Origin: Bordetella parapertussis
GTDB lineage: Bacteria; Pseudomonadota; Gammaproteobacteria; Burkholderiales; Burkholderiaceae_B
DNA: 40,724 nt
Assembly (NCBI GenBank): GCA_945911685.1
Contig: CAMEAW010000010.1
Span: 1-40,724 of the forward strand
Reading direction: 5' to 3'
The notes beneath the pieces are model-generated. The model searched no databases and was not told where the DNA came from. It saw only the letters and a list, made by a program, of their open reading frames with translations. The translations under genes and the position numbers were made by a program. Shown piece after piece: positions 7,667 through 18,711 of this stretch (positions are counted from its first letter, which is position 1; each line of letters starts with the position of its first letter).

Positions 7667-9034
7667 TTACAGTGCTTTGCCGTGCCCCTCTTGCCCAATC
7701 TCTTCGAGCAGCGTGGGATTGTGTTTGAGGTTAATTTGATTCCAGCGCATGATGACCAGCATCATGCCGGCCACGAGTACGCCAAAGATCGCGATGATGA
7801 TGCTGATCGACAGATTAAGCCAAAGTAGGATGGTGTAAATAGCCACCATCAATAAAATGTTTAACTGTTCGTTAAAATTTTGTACCGCAATCGAGTGGCC
7901 CGCTGACAACAACACGTGACCACGATGTTGCAGCAACGCGTTCATGGGTACGACAAAATAGCCTGAGGTCAGGCCAATTAATATCAACAGAATGTAGGCA
8001 GCCCAGGGCAGGTCAACGCCTAAGAAATTGATTGTCCAAGAGGACTGCACAAAGGGCATCAACAATACGATGAAGCCCATCGCGACGCCGAGCGGCAAGA
8101 CGGTTAGCGCCCGCGGTAAGGCGACCCGGCCCGCAAACACGGCGCCCACGATGGTGCCGATTGCCGTGATTCCCATCAAAATTGACGCCTGATCCAGGCG
8201 ATAGCCCAAGTGGCTGCGCCCCCATTCGATCACCATCAGTTGCAACGTGGCACCAGCCCCCCAAAATAAGGTCGTGACCGCCAGTGAAATCTGCCCGAGT
8301 TTGTCTTTCCAGAGAATCCGCACATAGCCCCAAAAAGATTTGAGCAGAAGGGCCGGATTTTTCTGTTGCTTAGGATATTGAATGTGGGTGTTGGGGATCA
8401 TCAGGGTACAGATTGCAGCCGCTGCGTAGACCAATGCAATCACCAAAATGGCCGCCTCGGCTGGTGTTTTTACAACGGTACTGAGCCACGGGTGCGCGAG
8501 CAACCAGCCTGAGACCCCGGGCGATACGAGCACACCACCCACCAAGGTGCCAAGGATGATCGATAAGATCGTGAGCCCTTCAATCCAGCTATTGCCTTTT
8601 ACGAGTTGCAGGGGGGGCAGCATTTCAGTCACGATGCCGTATTTGGCGGGTGAATATGCGGCGGCTCCAATCCCGACTAAGGCGTAGGCGACGCACACGA
8701 GATTGACCTGTGAGCTCTCTGATAAGCCTAAAAACGCGTAGCAAAACATAAGGGCACAACCACTCACCTTAATGGCGTTAGTCACGAACATGACCCGCCC
8801 TTTTGGGTACGAGTCTGAAATGGCGCCGACAAAGGCCGCAAGCAGCACGTAAGACGCTGCAAACCACCATTTCATCATGGGGGCCATCCAATCGGGGCCG
8901 TGCAGCTGTTGAATCAGTGCGATCGCGGCAATAAAAAGCGCGTTGTCGGCAAGCGAAGATAGCGCTTGCGCGGCCATAACGGTAAAAAAGCCTTTGTTCA
9001 AGTCGTGCGCCTTTTTTAAAAGGGTTGAAATCAA
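7667..9034 (-). CDS. lplT: Lysophospholipid transporter LplT (MFS)
   Basis: Inner-membrane flippase that brings lysophospholipids back to the cytoplasmic face for re-acylation. The 455-residue protein is almost entirely hydrophobic segments of the major facilitator fold. The N-terminal region GFFTVMAAQALSSLADNALFIAAIALI followed by AFVGAISDSYPKGRVMF closely follows E. coli LplT, as do GIGAAAYSPAKYGIVTEMLPP and LVKGNSWIEGLTI. It starts with TTG at 9034; this places the NKG element at residues 13-15, as in E. coli, and no in-frame ATG is closer. The C-terminus is about 50 residues longer than E. coli LplT. In E. coli lplT precedes aas; here no acyltransferase is adjacent, and the gene is divergent from smc. 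Confidence 0.88.
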   Translation of the reverse strand: MISTLLKKAHDLNKGFFTVMAAQALSSLADNALFIAAIALIQQLHGPDWMAPMMKWWFAASYVLLAAFVGAISDSYPKGRVMFVTNAIKVSGCALMFCYAFLGLSESSQVNLVCVAYALVGIGAAAYSPAKYGIVTEMLPPLQLVKGNSWIEGLTILSIILGTLVGGVLVSPGVSGWLLAHPWLSTVVKTPAEAAILVIALVYAAAAICTLMIPNTHIQYPKQQKNPALLLKSFWGYVRILWKDKLGQISLAVTTLFWGAGATLQLMVIEWGRSHLGYRLDQASILMGITAIGTIVGAVFAGRVALPRALTVLPLGVAMGFIVLLMPFVQSSWTINFLGVDLPWAAYILLILIGLTSGYFVVPMNALLQHRGHVLLSAGHSIAVQNFNEQLNILLMVAIYTILLWLNLSISIIIAIFGVLVAGMMLVIMRWNQINLKHNPTLLEEIGQEGHGKAL

Positions 9035-9288
9035 AATGCCGACAGAACCTTGTTGGGTTCACAGGCTAGACCCTTATTTTCGCCTGTCCGAGTATACCGA
9101 CAGATCTTTTGGTGTTTGGTCAGAGCGCAAGCACGCCACAATGCAGGATTTTGGGCAAAAGTGAAATGAGGGATTGCCCTTGGTAAAGATTCAGGCTGGG
9201 CAGCCTTTTAGGCCGCTTGCCGAGGCTAAATTCACCTCAGGCTGCGTTATGATCAAGGGTATTCCATCCCAAATTGTGTCTAACTATT

Positions 9289-12200
9289 GTGCGCTTGACC
9301 CAGATCAAACTTGCCGGCTTCAAATCTTTTGTCGATCCGACCGTGATCCCAACCCCTAGCCAGCTAGTCGGCGTGGTGGGGCCCAATGGTTGCGGCAAAT
9401 CTAACATCATCGACGCGGTGCGCTGGGTGATGGGCGAAAGTCGTGCCTCTGAGTTGCGCGGCGAGTCGATGCAAGACGTGATTTTTAGTGGTTCAAGTCA
9501 GCGTAAGGCCTCGGCACGTGCCTCGGTCGAGTTGGTGTTTGACAATAGCGATGGTCGTGCTACCGGGCAATGGGCCACCTATGGCGAAATCGCGGTGCGC
9601 CGGGTGTTAACCCGAGACGGCACCAGCAGCTACTTCATCAATAACCAGCAAGTACGTCGTCGCGATGTGTACGACATTTTTCTGGGTACGGGCTTAGGTT
9701 CGCGCGGTTACGCCATCATCGGTCAGGGCATGATTAATCGCCTGATCGAAGCCAAGCCCGAAGAACTGCGCGTGTATCTTGAAGAGGCTGCTGGTGTCTC
9801 GCGCTACAAAGAGCGTCGTCGCGAAACCGAAAATCGTCTGTCAGACACGCGCGAAAACCTCGTACGCGTCGAAGATATTTTGCGCGAACTGGGTTCGCAA
9901 CTTGAAAAGCTTGAAGGTCAGGCCGAAGTGGCGCGCGAATATCGCGGCCTGCAAACTGAGGGCGAAGCCAAACAAAACGCCTTGTGGTTTTTAAAAGAGG
10001 CTGCGGCTCAAGACGAGCGTGATCGCACGCAACAAAACATTGAGCGTGCTCACACCGAACTCGAAGCCTCAACGGCTGGCCTGCGGGCCAGTGAGGCCGC
10101 GCTTGAATCGCGTCGTCAGGCGCATTATGCAGCGGGCGATGCCGTGCACGCCGAGCAGGGCGCTTTGTACGAAGCCAATGCCAAGGTCAGCAGCCTAGAG
10201 GCTGAAATCCGACACGTGGTCGAGTCGCGTAATCGCGTACAAACCCGACGTGCACAATTGCAGGTGCAAATCACTGAATGGGAGTCTCAACGTGAGCACT
10301 GCCAAGAACAAATCTTAGAGGGTGAAGACGAACTCGCAACCAGCGCGGCACGCTCTGAAGAAGCGCGTGATTTGGCCTTGGCAGCCCAGGCTGGTTTGCC
10401 CGAAATCGAAGCGCGTGTGCGCGAGGCAGCAGGCAAGCGCGAAGAGATGCGCATCACGTTGGCGCGGGTCGAGCAAAGCTTAGCGCTAGCGGCGCAAACG
10501 CAGCGCGATTCTGATCGCCAACTGCAAGCACTCGAGTTGCGTCGTGAGCGCTTGAAACAAGAATTAAAAGGTGTCGAATCGCCCGATCTGGCTGCGCTCG
10601 AGCAACTGACCGGTGACAAGATCTCATCTGAAGAGCTTCTTGAAGAAGCGCAAGGCAAACTCCTCGAGCTTGAAGACCGCTTGCCTCAAGCCGATACCCA
10701 GCGCAATCAGGCGCAGCAAACCGCGCTTGCCGAAGCCGAGGCCTTGGCTCGCTTAGAGGCCCGCCTGTCTGCCCTGGTGCGTTTGCAAGAAGATGTGCAA
10801 AAGAAGGGGGCGCTTGAGCCCTGGTTAGCTAAGCACGAGCTCACGACCTTAGGTCGCTTGTGGCAAAAATTACATGTCGAGCCAGGTTGGGAGACCGCCA
10901 TCGAGGCGGTGCTCAATGAACGTATGACTGGCCTTGAGGTTCGCAATCTAGATTGGGCGCGTGCCTTTGCGGCCGATGCGCCGCCCGCGCGCTTGGCGTT
11001 TTATCAATTGCCAGTGGCCGCTGCTGCGGCCGCTGCGCCGGCAGGCATGACGCCATTGACCTCGTTGCTGCGTATTAGTGATCCAGAGCTGCGCACCTTG
11101 CTGCAGTCATGGCTTGGACATGTCTTTGTCGCAAAAGATATAACCGAAGCCTTAGCCATGCGTGCCGCACTGCCGGCGGGCGCTTTGTTGGTGGTGCAAG
11201 GCGGGCATTTGGTTGATACCCACAGTGTGCGGTTTTATGCGCCAGACTCTGAACAAGCGGGTTTACTGGCACGTCAGCAAGAGATCGAAAACCTGCAACG
11301 CGAAATCAAGGCACGTCAGCTGATCGCCGATCAGTCGCGCTCGGCGGTGGCGCGGGCCGAAGCCGCGTGGCAACAGGTTTCGCAAGCTTTACCGCCCCTG
11401 CGTCAGCGTGTCGGTGAAATTACCCGCCGCTTGCACGATTTGCAGCTTGAGCACACCCGTCTGCTTCAGCAGGTTGAACAAACCCGTGAACGCTCAGGTC
11501 GGCTTGAGCAAGACTTGGCCGAAGTTGCCTCGCAACAAGAAGAATTACAAGCCACCAAAATCGAAGCTGAAACGCGTTTCGAAGAGCTCGACGCCGAAAT
11601 CGCCACTTTGCAAGAGGCCTACTCTGAGGCTGAAATGGCAGGCGAAGCATTGGCCGACGAAGCGCAAACCGCTCGAGATCGTTTGCGTGACCAAGAGCGC
11701 GGCGCTCAAGAAGCTGAGTTCAACGAGCGTGGCATTCGTGCGCGCATTGCCGAGCTGCAACGCAATCTGCAAGTCGCGACCGAACAAAATACGCGGGCGC
11801 AGCAAGAGCTCATCACGCTTGAATCTGATCTGACAACACTCGACGCTGCAGCTGCCGAAGCCGGTTTGCAAGAGGCGCTTGAGTTGCGTGCCGAGCGCGA
11901 AGAAGCGTTGGGGCGAGTACGTATCGAGATGGACACCCTGGCAGCGCAGTTACGCGAAGCCGATGAAGAGCGGCTGACGATTGAACGTTCGCTTGAGCCG
12001 CGCCGCGAGCGCATCATGCAGTTACAGTTGCAAGAGCAAGCCGCCCGCTTGGCGGCTGAACAGTTTGCCGAGCAACTCAACGAGCGTCAGGTTGACCGCG
12101 CTGCAGTGCAGGCCTCGCTGGTCGATCAGCCCGAAGAGTGGTCTCGCCCCGCTTGGTTGCAAACCGAAGTTCAACGCATTACCAAAAAAATCGAAAGTTT

Positions 12201-12819
12201 GGGGTCGGTGAACTTAGCCGCGCTTGACGAACTGAATGAATCGCGCGAACGTAAAGGTTATCTTGACGCGCAATTCTTAGACCTGCAAACGGCTATCAAT
12301 ACGCTCGAAGATGCAATCCATAAAATCGATCGTGAAACCCGTGATTTGCTGCAAACGACCTTTAACGAAGTCAATACGCACTTCGGCGAGTTATTTCCTA
12401 AGCTTTTTGGTGGGGGCGAGGCACGGCTCATTATGACAGGCGACGAGATCTTAGACGCCGGCGTGCAAGTGATGGCTCAGCCACCCGGAAAACGCAACAC
12501 CTCAATCCATCTGCTGTCGGGCGGAGAAAAAGCCTTGACTGCAACCGCGTTGGTGTTTGCCTTGTTTAAACTGAACCCCGCGCCTTTCTGCTTGCTTGAC
12601 GAGGTGGATGCGCCGCTTGATGATGCCAATACTGAGCGTTATGCTAACTTGGTGGGAAGCATGTCAGAGCACACGCAATTTCTATTTATTTCGCATAATA
12701 AAATTGCAATGCAAATGGCCCGACAATTGATTGGTGTCACGATGCAAGAGCAAGGTGTATCAAGAATTGTGGCAGTTGATATTGAATCGGCGCTGCAACT
12801 TGCAGCCGAAGCGGCTTAA
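9289..12819 (+). CDS. smc: Chromosome segregation protein SMC
   Basis: ATPase of the SMC-ScpAB complex that compacts and separates replicated chromosomes. The product is about 1176 residues, normal for bacterial SMC. The GTG at 9289 is chosen because it gives MRLTQIKLAGFKSFVDPTVIP, the usual N-terminus; the frame opens at TTG 9274, which would add five unconserved residues. The N-terminal head has Walker A VVGPNGCGKSN. A long coiled coil follows, with a hinge at about residues 505-650 (LGRLWQKLHVEPGWETAIE onward; it contains an Ala-rich stretch AAAAAAPAG). A second coiled coil leads to the C-terminal head with signature LLSGGEKALTA and Walker B FCLLDEVDAPLDDAN. smc-zipA-ligA run in one direction with gaps of 15-17 bp, a conserved Burkholderiales cluster and probable operon. 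Confidence 0.97.
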   Translation: MRLTQIKLAGFKSFVDPTVIPTPSQLVGVVGPNGCGKSNIIDAVRWVMGESRASELRGESMQDVIFSGSSQRKASARASVELVFDNSDGRATGQWATYGEIAVRRVLTRDGTSSYFINNQQVRRRDVYDIFLGTGLGSRGYAIIGQGMINRLIEAKPEELRVYLEEAAGVSRYKERRRETENRLSDTRENLVRVEDILRELGSQLEKLEGQAEVAREYRGLQTEGEAKQNALWFLKEAAAQDERDRTQQNIERAHTELEASTAGLRASEAALESRRQAHYAAGDAVHAEQGALYEANAKVSSLEAEIRHVVESRNRVQTRRAQLQVQITEWESQREHCQEQILEGEDELATSAARSEEARDLALAAQAGLPEIEARVREAAGKREEMRITLARVEQSLALAAQTQRDSDRQLQALELRRERLKQELKGVESPDLAALEQLTGDKISSEELLEEAQGKLLELEDRLPQADTQRNQAQQTALAEAEALARLEARLSALVRLQEDVQKKGALEPWLAKHELTTLGRLWQKLHVEPGWETAIEAVLNERMTGLEVRNLDWARAFAADAPPARLAFYQLPVAAAAAAAPAGMTPLTSLLRISDPELRTLLQSWLGHVFVAKDITEALAMRAALPAGALLVVQGGHLVDTHSVRFYAPDSEQAGLLARQQEIENLQREIKARQLIADQSRSAVARAEAAWQQVSQALPPLRQRVGEITRRLHDLQLEHTRLLQQVEQTRERSGRLEQDLAEVASQQEELQATKIEAETRFEELDAEIATLQEAYSEAEMAGEALADEAQTARDRLRDQERGAQEAEFNERGIRARIAELQRNLQVATEQNTRAQQELITLESDLTTLDAAAAEAGLQEALELRAEREEALGRVRIEMDTLAAQLREADEERLTIERSLEPRRERIMQLQLQEQAARLAAEQFAEQLNERQVDRAAVQASLVDQPEEWSRPAWLQTEVQRITKKIESLGSVNLAALDELNESRERKGYLDAQFLDLQTAINTLEDAIHKIDRETRDLLQTTFNEVNTHFGELFPKLFGGGEARLIMTGDEILDAGVQVMAQPPGKRNTSIHLLSGGEKALTATALVFALFKLNPAPFCLLDEVDAPLDDANTERYANLVGSMSEHTQFLFISHNKIAMQMARQLIGVTMQEQGVSRIVAVDIESALQLAAEAA

Positions 12820-12834
12820 TTCTAGGATCTATAG

Positions 12835-15927
<3,093 letters not shown>

Positions 15928-15929
<2 letters not shown>

Positions 15930-15951
15930 GGGCGCCTTAAAAGACGCCCTT
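15928..15951. terminator. Likely bidirectional terminator between ligA and the parvulin gene
   Basis: AAGGGCG (15928-15934) and CGCCCTT (15945-15951) form a 7-bp stem around a 10-base loop. It begins within the ligA stop codon and lies between two converging genes. No long T-run follows, so strength is uncertain. Confidence 0.5.
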
Positions 15952-15977
15952 CAATCAACTAAGTGTTGCAGCTACAC

Positions 15978-16757
15978 TTACTTAATCGTCGCTTTACCGC
16001 GCAGTTCTGCCTGGAAGGTTGTCAGTGCAGTTTGTTTCATCATTTCTTCAAGCTGTGGACGAACTTGCTCAAATGGAGGAAACTCAATGGGGCGCATGTC
16101 GATGACTTCAATCACGTGCCAGCCGTATTGTGACTGAACAGGTGCGTTGGCCAGTTGACCCTTCTTGGTTGCAGCAACAGCTTTAGCAAAGGGCTCAACG
16201 TAGTTGGTGTTAGGTGCCCAACCAAGGTCACCACCTTTGTCGGCAGAGCCAGTGTCTTTCGATTGCTTAGCCAGGTCTTCAAACTTAGCCGATTTGGCTT
16301 TAAGTTTTGCCTGCATGTCATTCGCTACTTTTTCGTCATCTACCAAAATGTGACGCACGTTGTATTCAAACTTACCGTCTTCGGCTTTTTTGAGTTTGTC
16401 GTATTCGGCTTTTGCAGTTGCCTCAGTGACGGGGTTCTTTTTGACATAGTCGGCCATCAAAGCTTGAACCATAATCCCTTGGCGACTTAACTCAAGTTGA
16501 ATTGCAACGGTCGGGTCTTTGGCGATGCCGGCTTGCTCAGCGGCTTGCACCATCACCTGGCGGTTGATCAACTCTTCTTTGACTTGCTCGCGCAACTGAG
16601 GGGTGTCAGAGGCGCCCTGGCCTTGGCTGATCAGCAGTTTGACAAACTGATCGACGCTTTCTTGCGTAATAGCTTTGCCGTTTACGGTCGCCACGTTTTG
16701 TGCATAGAGTGGGGCTGCAAGCGCCAATGAGGCGGCGAGCATGATGATACGTTTCAT
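15978..16757 (-). CDS. Periplasmic parvulin-type peptidyl-prolyl isomerase (PpiC/PrsA/SurA-like)
   Basis: Foldase that isomerises Xaa-Pro bonds of exported proteins. The 259-residue product starts with a clear signal peptide (MKRIIMLAASLALAAPLYA, then QNVATVNGKAITQ). An N-terminal helical region in the SurA/PrsA style follows (residues 20-130: LREQVKEELINRQVMVQAAEQAG). The rotamase domain covers about residues 135-225, marked by YNVRHILVDDEKVA, GSADKGGDLGWAPNTNYVEPFAKA and VQSQYGWHVIEVIDMR. There is one rotamase domain, so it is not SurA itself. Its ATG overlaps the stop of the BolA gene in ATGA, and it is the last gene of the yciB-bolA-parvulin operon. It is probably periplasmic, either soluble or membrane-associated. 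Confidence 0.92.
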   Translation of the reverse strand: MKRIIMLAASLALAAPLYAQNVATVNGKAITQESVDQFVKLLISQGQGASDTPQLREQVKEELINRQVMVQAAEQAGIAKDPTVAIQLELSRQGIMVQALMADYVKKNPVTEATAKAEYDKLKKAEDGKFEYNVRHILVDDEKVANDMQAKLKAKSAKFEDLAKQSKDTGSADKGGDLGWAPNTNYVEPFAKAVAATKKGQLANAPVQSQYGWHVIEVIDMRPIEFPPFEQVRPQLEEMMKQTALTTFQAELRGKATIK

Positions 16758-17062
16758 GAATTTCCTTTGGAGGGCGCCCGAGTCGTTAGCGCAAGTGCGT
16801 GAATCGGGTATGGGATTAAATCGCGCAAAAGATCATACACCAGACGATGTTGCGCAACCATCGGCCGGTTAGAAAAACACTCGGCCACAATGGTGGCCCG
16901 AAAATGACTGGCGCCGCCTTGATTGCCGGCGTGTCCAGCATGTAAATGCGACTCGTCTTGAATCGTGAGCTCGCTGGCGTTGAGCGCGGTCAAACGCTCT
17001 TGCAATAACGTCAGATGGGGGTTGACTGGCTTGGTGTCAGCGCGGGGCGATGAAGGGGTCAT
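16754..17062 (-). CDS. BolA family protein
   Basis: Small 102-residue BolA-like protein; such proteins bind monothiol glutaredoxins through an Fe-S cluster and take part in Fe-S trafficking or stress regulation. The ATG at 17062 (MTPSSPRADTKPVNPHLTLL) is preferred over a frame extending to 17107, because it overlaps the yciB stop in ATGA. BolA landmarks are the N-terminal LLQERLTALNASELTIQDESHLHAGH, the invariant histidine region GGASHFRATIVAECF and the helix RPMVAQHRLVYDLL with the conserved H-R-x-V-Y. It sits between yciB and the parvulin gene with 4-bp overlaps on both sides, an order I know from Bordetella-like genomes. The subtype (BolA or IbaG/YrbA) is not certain. Confidence 0.9.
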   Translation of the reverse strand: MTPSSPRADTKPVNPHLTLLQERLTALNASELTIQDESHLHAGHAGNQGGASHFRATIVAECFSNRPMVAQHRLVYDLLRDLIPYPIHALALTTRAPSKGNS

Positions 17063-17616
17063 GGCTTGGGCTCGCCCTCTTTGGTGTCCATGTGCTTGCC
17101 TAGCCAAACCGACTGTCCGATCACAAATGCAATCAGCAAGCCCATCAGCCCAAACACCTTAAAGTTGACCCACTGATCGGTGGTGAAGTAGCCTGAAAAT
17201 GCAACAAAGAGATTGATGGCGCCGGCGGAAATAAAGAAAAACGCCCAGCTTAAGTTGAGGCGATTCCAAGCCGCAGTCGCCATCGAGATTTTTTCACCGA
17301 GTAGCTTTTGCATTAGGTTGCGGCCTAAAAACAGTTGGCTAATTAACAATACGCCGCCAAACAGCCAGTACAACATGGTCGGCTTCCATTTGATAAAGGC
17401 GTCGTCTTTGAACCAAAGGGTGGCACCGCCAAACACCACAATCACGCCAAGATTAATCCAGTGCATGCCTTCAATGGGCTTGCGGGTTAATTTGATCCAC
17501 AGAATTTGCAAGATTGCGGCGGCCATTGCAACGCCAGTCGCAACATAAATATCGGCAAACTTGTAGGCCGCAAAAAATAAAATCAGCGGAAATAGATCGA
17601 AGAGAAATTTTTTCAT
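17059..17616 (-). CDS. yciB: Inner-membrane-spanning protein YciB (septation protein A family)
   Basis: Integral inner-membrane protein linked to cell-envelope and septum formation; the molecular activity is not settled. The 185-residue length fits the family, with about five hydrophobic segments. Family hallmarks are MKKFLFDLFPLILFFAAYK at the start, HWINLGVIVVFGGATLWFKDDAFIKWKPT, and AAWNRLNLSWAFFFISAGAINLFVAF. The C-terminal tail GKHMDTKEGEPKP is polar. It is the first gene of the operon with bolA and the parvulin gene; msrB lies upstream in the same direction with a 42-bp gap, so read-through from msrB is possible. Confidence 0.95.
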   Translation of the reverse strand: MKKFLFDLFPLILFFAAYKFADIYVATGVAMAAAILQILWIKLTRKPIEGMHWINLGVIVVFGGATLWFKDDAFIKWKPTMLYWLFGGVLLISQLFLGRNLMQKLLGEKISMATAAWNRLNLSWAFFFISAGAINLFVAFSGYFTTDQWVNFKVFGLMGLLIAFVIGQSVWLGKHMDTKEGEPKP

Positions 17617-17658
17617 GGGTCGCTTTGTAAAGCCACGCCGCGAGAGGCGAGGATAAGC

Positions 17659-18057
17659 TTAAGGTGTGAGTGGCTCAAAGGTCAGTGAAACTGAGTTGAT
17701 GCAGTAGCGCAAACCAGTCGGTGGGGGACCATCCGGAAATACATGGCCCAGATGGCTGTCGCAGACATTGCATAAGACTTCAGTGCGCAGCATGCCGTGC
17801 GTGCTATCGGTTTCTTCACGCACGTTCTCGCCATCGATGGCTACAAAATAGCTTGGCCAGCCGCAGCCTGCGTCAAATTTAGTGTCAGAGGCGAACAGTG
17901 CTGTGCCGCAGCCTACGCAGCGATAAACGCCGGGTTCGTTGTGATCCCAATAACGGCCTGTAAACGGCCGCTCGGTACCTTTTTGTCGAGCCACGTAATA
18001 CTCTTCAGAAGAAAGCTGGGCCTTCCACTCTGCGTCGGTTTTGATGATTTTTTTCAT
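17659..18057 (-). CDS. msrB: Peptide-methionine (R)-S-oxide reductase MsrB
   Basis: Reduces methionine-R-sulfoxide in proteins to repair oxidative damage. The ATG at 18057 gives a 132-residue protein starting [15 protein letters not shown]; an open extension to 18099 adds 14 unconserved residues. Four zinc cysteines are present as two CxxC pairs (Cys47/Cys50 in CVGC and Cys96/Cys99 in CNVC). The catalytic Cys119 is in [19 protein letters not shown] and [11 protein letters not shown] are family signatures. It is a cysteine, not a selenocysteine, enzyme. There is no signal peptide, so it is cytoplasmic. It lies upstream of yciB on the same strand. The 350 bp before it hold the decayed elements described separately. 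Confidence 0.97.
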   Translation of the reverse strand: MKKIIKTDAEWKAQLSSEEYYVARQKGTERPFTGRYWDHNEPGVYRCVGCGTALFASDTKFDAGCGWPSYFVAIDGENVREETDSTHGMLRTEVLCNVCDSHLGHVFPDGPPPTGLRYCINSVSLTFEPLTP

Positions 18058-18238
18058 GTTGTTTGTTCGAGTACAAAAATCCAAAAAAGTTCTAGGCAAA
18101 TTGGTAAAAGTTCGAGCCAGCTTGGTGAAGCTTTGGAATTACCCGGCAAAATCTGCTGTTGTGCCGCCTGTGACCCAATGACCTTTGTTCTGGCTGCAGC
18201 CCAGCGGCCATGCGCATTTTACCGGAGTGCGCGGAAAG

Positions 18239-18258
18239 CCTCGGCCTTTAGGCCGGGG
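18239..18258 (+). mobile_element. Candidate remnant of an IS200/IS605-type right end (hairpin)
   Basis: CCTCGGCC (18239-18246), loop TTTA, GGCCGGGG (18251-18258) forms an 8-bp stem with one G-T pair, followed by ATGAATAGC. GC-rich hairpins with a TTTA-like loop just before an end of the form GGATGAAT resemble the right end and omega-RNA scaffold of IS200/IS605 TnpB elements. No tnpA or tnpB coding sequence is visible nearby, so at most a scar is left. An ordinary terminator or chance hairpin is the alternative. Confidence 0.35.
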
Positions 18259-18269
18259 ATGAATAGCGC

Positions 18270-18286
18270 GGACAGCAGCGCTGTCC
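18270..18286. repeat. Short perfect inverted repeat
   Basis: GGACAGC (18270-18276), spacer AGC, GCTGTCC (18280-18286). It lies directly after the GC-rich hairpin and 14 bp before the -35 element of the candidate SOS promoter. It may be a terminator insulating that promoter, or part of the mobile-element scar. Confidence 0.35.
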
Positions 18287-18300
18287 TAGCTGTTTGCATT

Positions 18301-18328
18301 TTGAACTCGCGGATATACTGTTTATAAT
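18301..18328 (+). promoter_or_regulatory. Sigma-70-like promoter upstream of the brnTA remnant
   Basis: TTGAAC (18301-18306) and a consensus TATAAT (18323-18328) are separated by 16 bp. The -10 box lies inside the LexA-like palindrome at 18316-18335, so a bound repressor would cover it. Transcription would run into the brnT tail and brnA. Confidence 0.55.
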
Positions 18329-18335
18329 TACAGTA
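18316..18335. promoter_or_regulatory. lexA box: LexA-like (SOS) box, alternatively a BrnA operator
   Basis: TACTGTTTATAATTACAGTA matches the LexA consensus layout CTGT-N8-ACAG with an AT-rich centre and the flanking TA/TA pairs. Symmetry extends one base further on each side (18315-18336). It overlaps the -10 element of a good promoter, the usual repressor geometry. Because BrnA-type antitoxins also autoregulate through palindromes in the brnTA promoter, a BrnA operator is the main alternative. Confidence 0.55.
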
Positions 18336-18353
18336 TGCAGCAACTTCAAATAA

Positions 18354-18434
18354 ACCAGTCGCGGAATTCGCGTGATCAGCTTCCGTAAAGCGAACAAACA
18401 GAGGTTCTTCGTTATGAAAAAAACAAGCCACTGA
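18354..18434 (+). pseudogene. brnT: brnT toxin remnant (C-terminal tail only)
   Basis: The frame directly after an in-frame TAA at 18351 reads TSRGIRVISFRKANKQ. This matches the conserved C-terminal end of BrnT-family RNase toxins (IRxISxRKAxKRE). About the first 70 residues of a normal 90-residue BrnT are absent. After KANK, the neighbouring frame reads EVLRYEK, the usual continuation, so one base appears to have been lost near 18398-18402. The frame seen here ends at TGA 18432-18434, overlapping the start of brnA, as in normal brnT-brnA operons. It cannot make an active toxin. Identification rests on a short segment plus the following antitoxin gene. Confidence 0.6.
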
Positions 18435-18688
18435 CTGACCAAGAGGGTGAAGTTAGGGATTTGTCGCATTTGGATCAAGACATCTTTAAGCCTGTTAAAG
18501 AAGTGTTGCCTGAATCGTTGCTCAAAAAAATCGCTGTTCGGGGGCAGCAAAAGTTACCGGTTAAAGATCGAATTACGATTCGGTTATCTCATGATGTTGT
18601 GAGTCGGTTTCGTGCTACAGGTCAAGGCTGGCAAAAACGCGTAGATGCTGCGCTGAGCGATTGGCTGAGCAGTCACTCGTCGAATTAA
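18414..18688 (+). pseudogene. brnA: BrnA-like antitoxin gene, frameshifted at an A7 run
   Basis: From 18422 the frame reads NKPLTDQEGEVRDLSHLDQDIF, then VLPESLLKKIAVRGQQKLPVKDRITIRLSHDVVSRFRATGQGWQKRVDAALSDWL. This is a complete BrnA (DUF4415) antitoxin with a C-terminal ribbon-helix-helix DNA-binding region. The only plausible start, ATG 18414, is in another frame and gives MKKTSH and a stop. Adding one A to the run of seven A (18417-18423) would give MKKNKPLT and a 91-residue protein. Either the gene is broken, or a -1 ribosomal shift or transcriptional slippage at A7 restores it; the 3' part could also start at TTG 18461. In intact loci BrnA neutralises BrnT and represses the operon. Confidence 0.75.
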
Positions 18689-18711
18689 TTAATTCGGTCT
18701 TTGATGAGAAA

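Noticed and set aside
17797..18327. Plus-strand ORF of 176 codons over msrB and the region upstream of it.
   Set aside because: Most of it is antisense to msrB, which has full zinc and catalytic motifs. The remainder runs over the hairpins and has no protein-like features.
18219..18431. Minus-strand ORF of 70 codons (including MQTARTALLSALFIPGLKAE) running out from the LexA-like box.
   Set aside because: It overlaps the brnT tail, the promoter and the GC hairpin; it has no family resemblance, and its end is simply the hairpin read in reverse.
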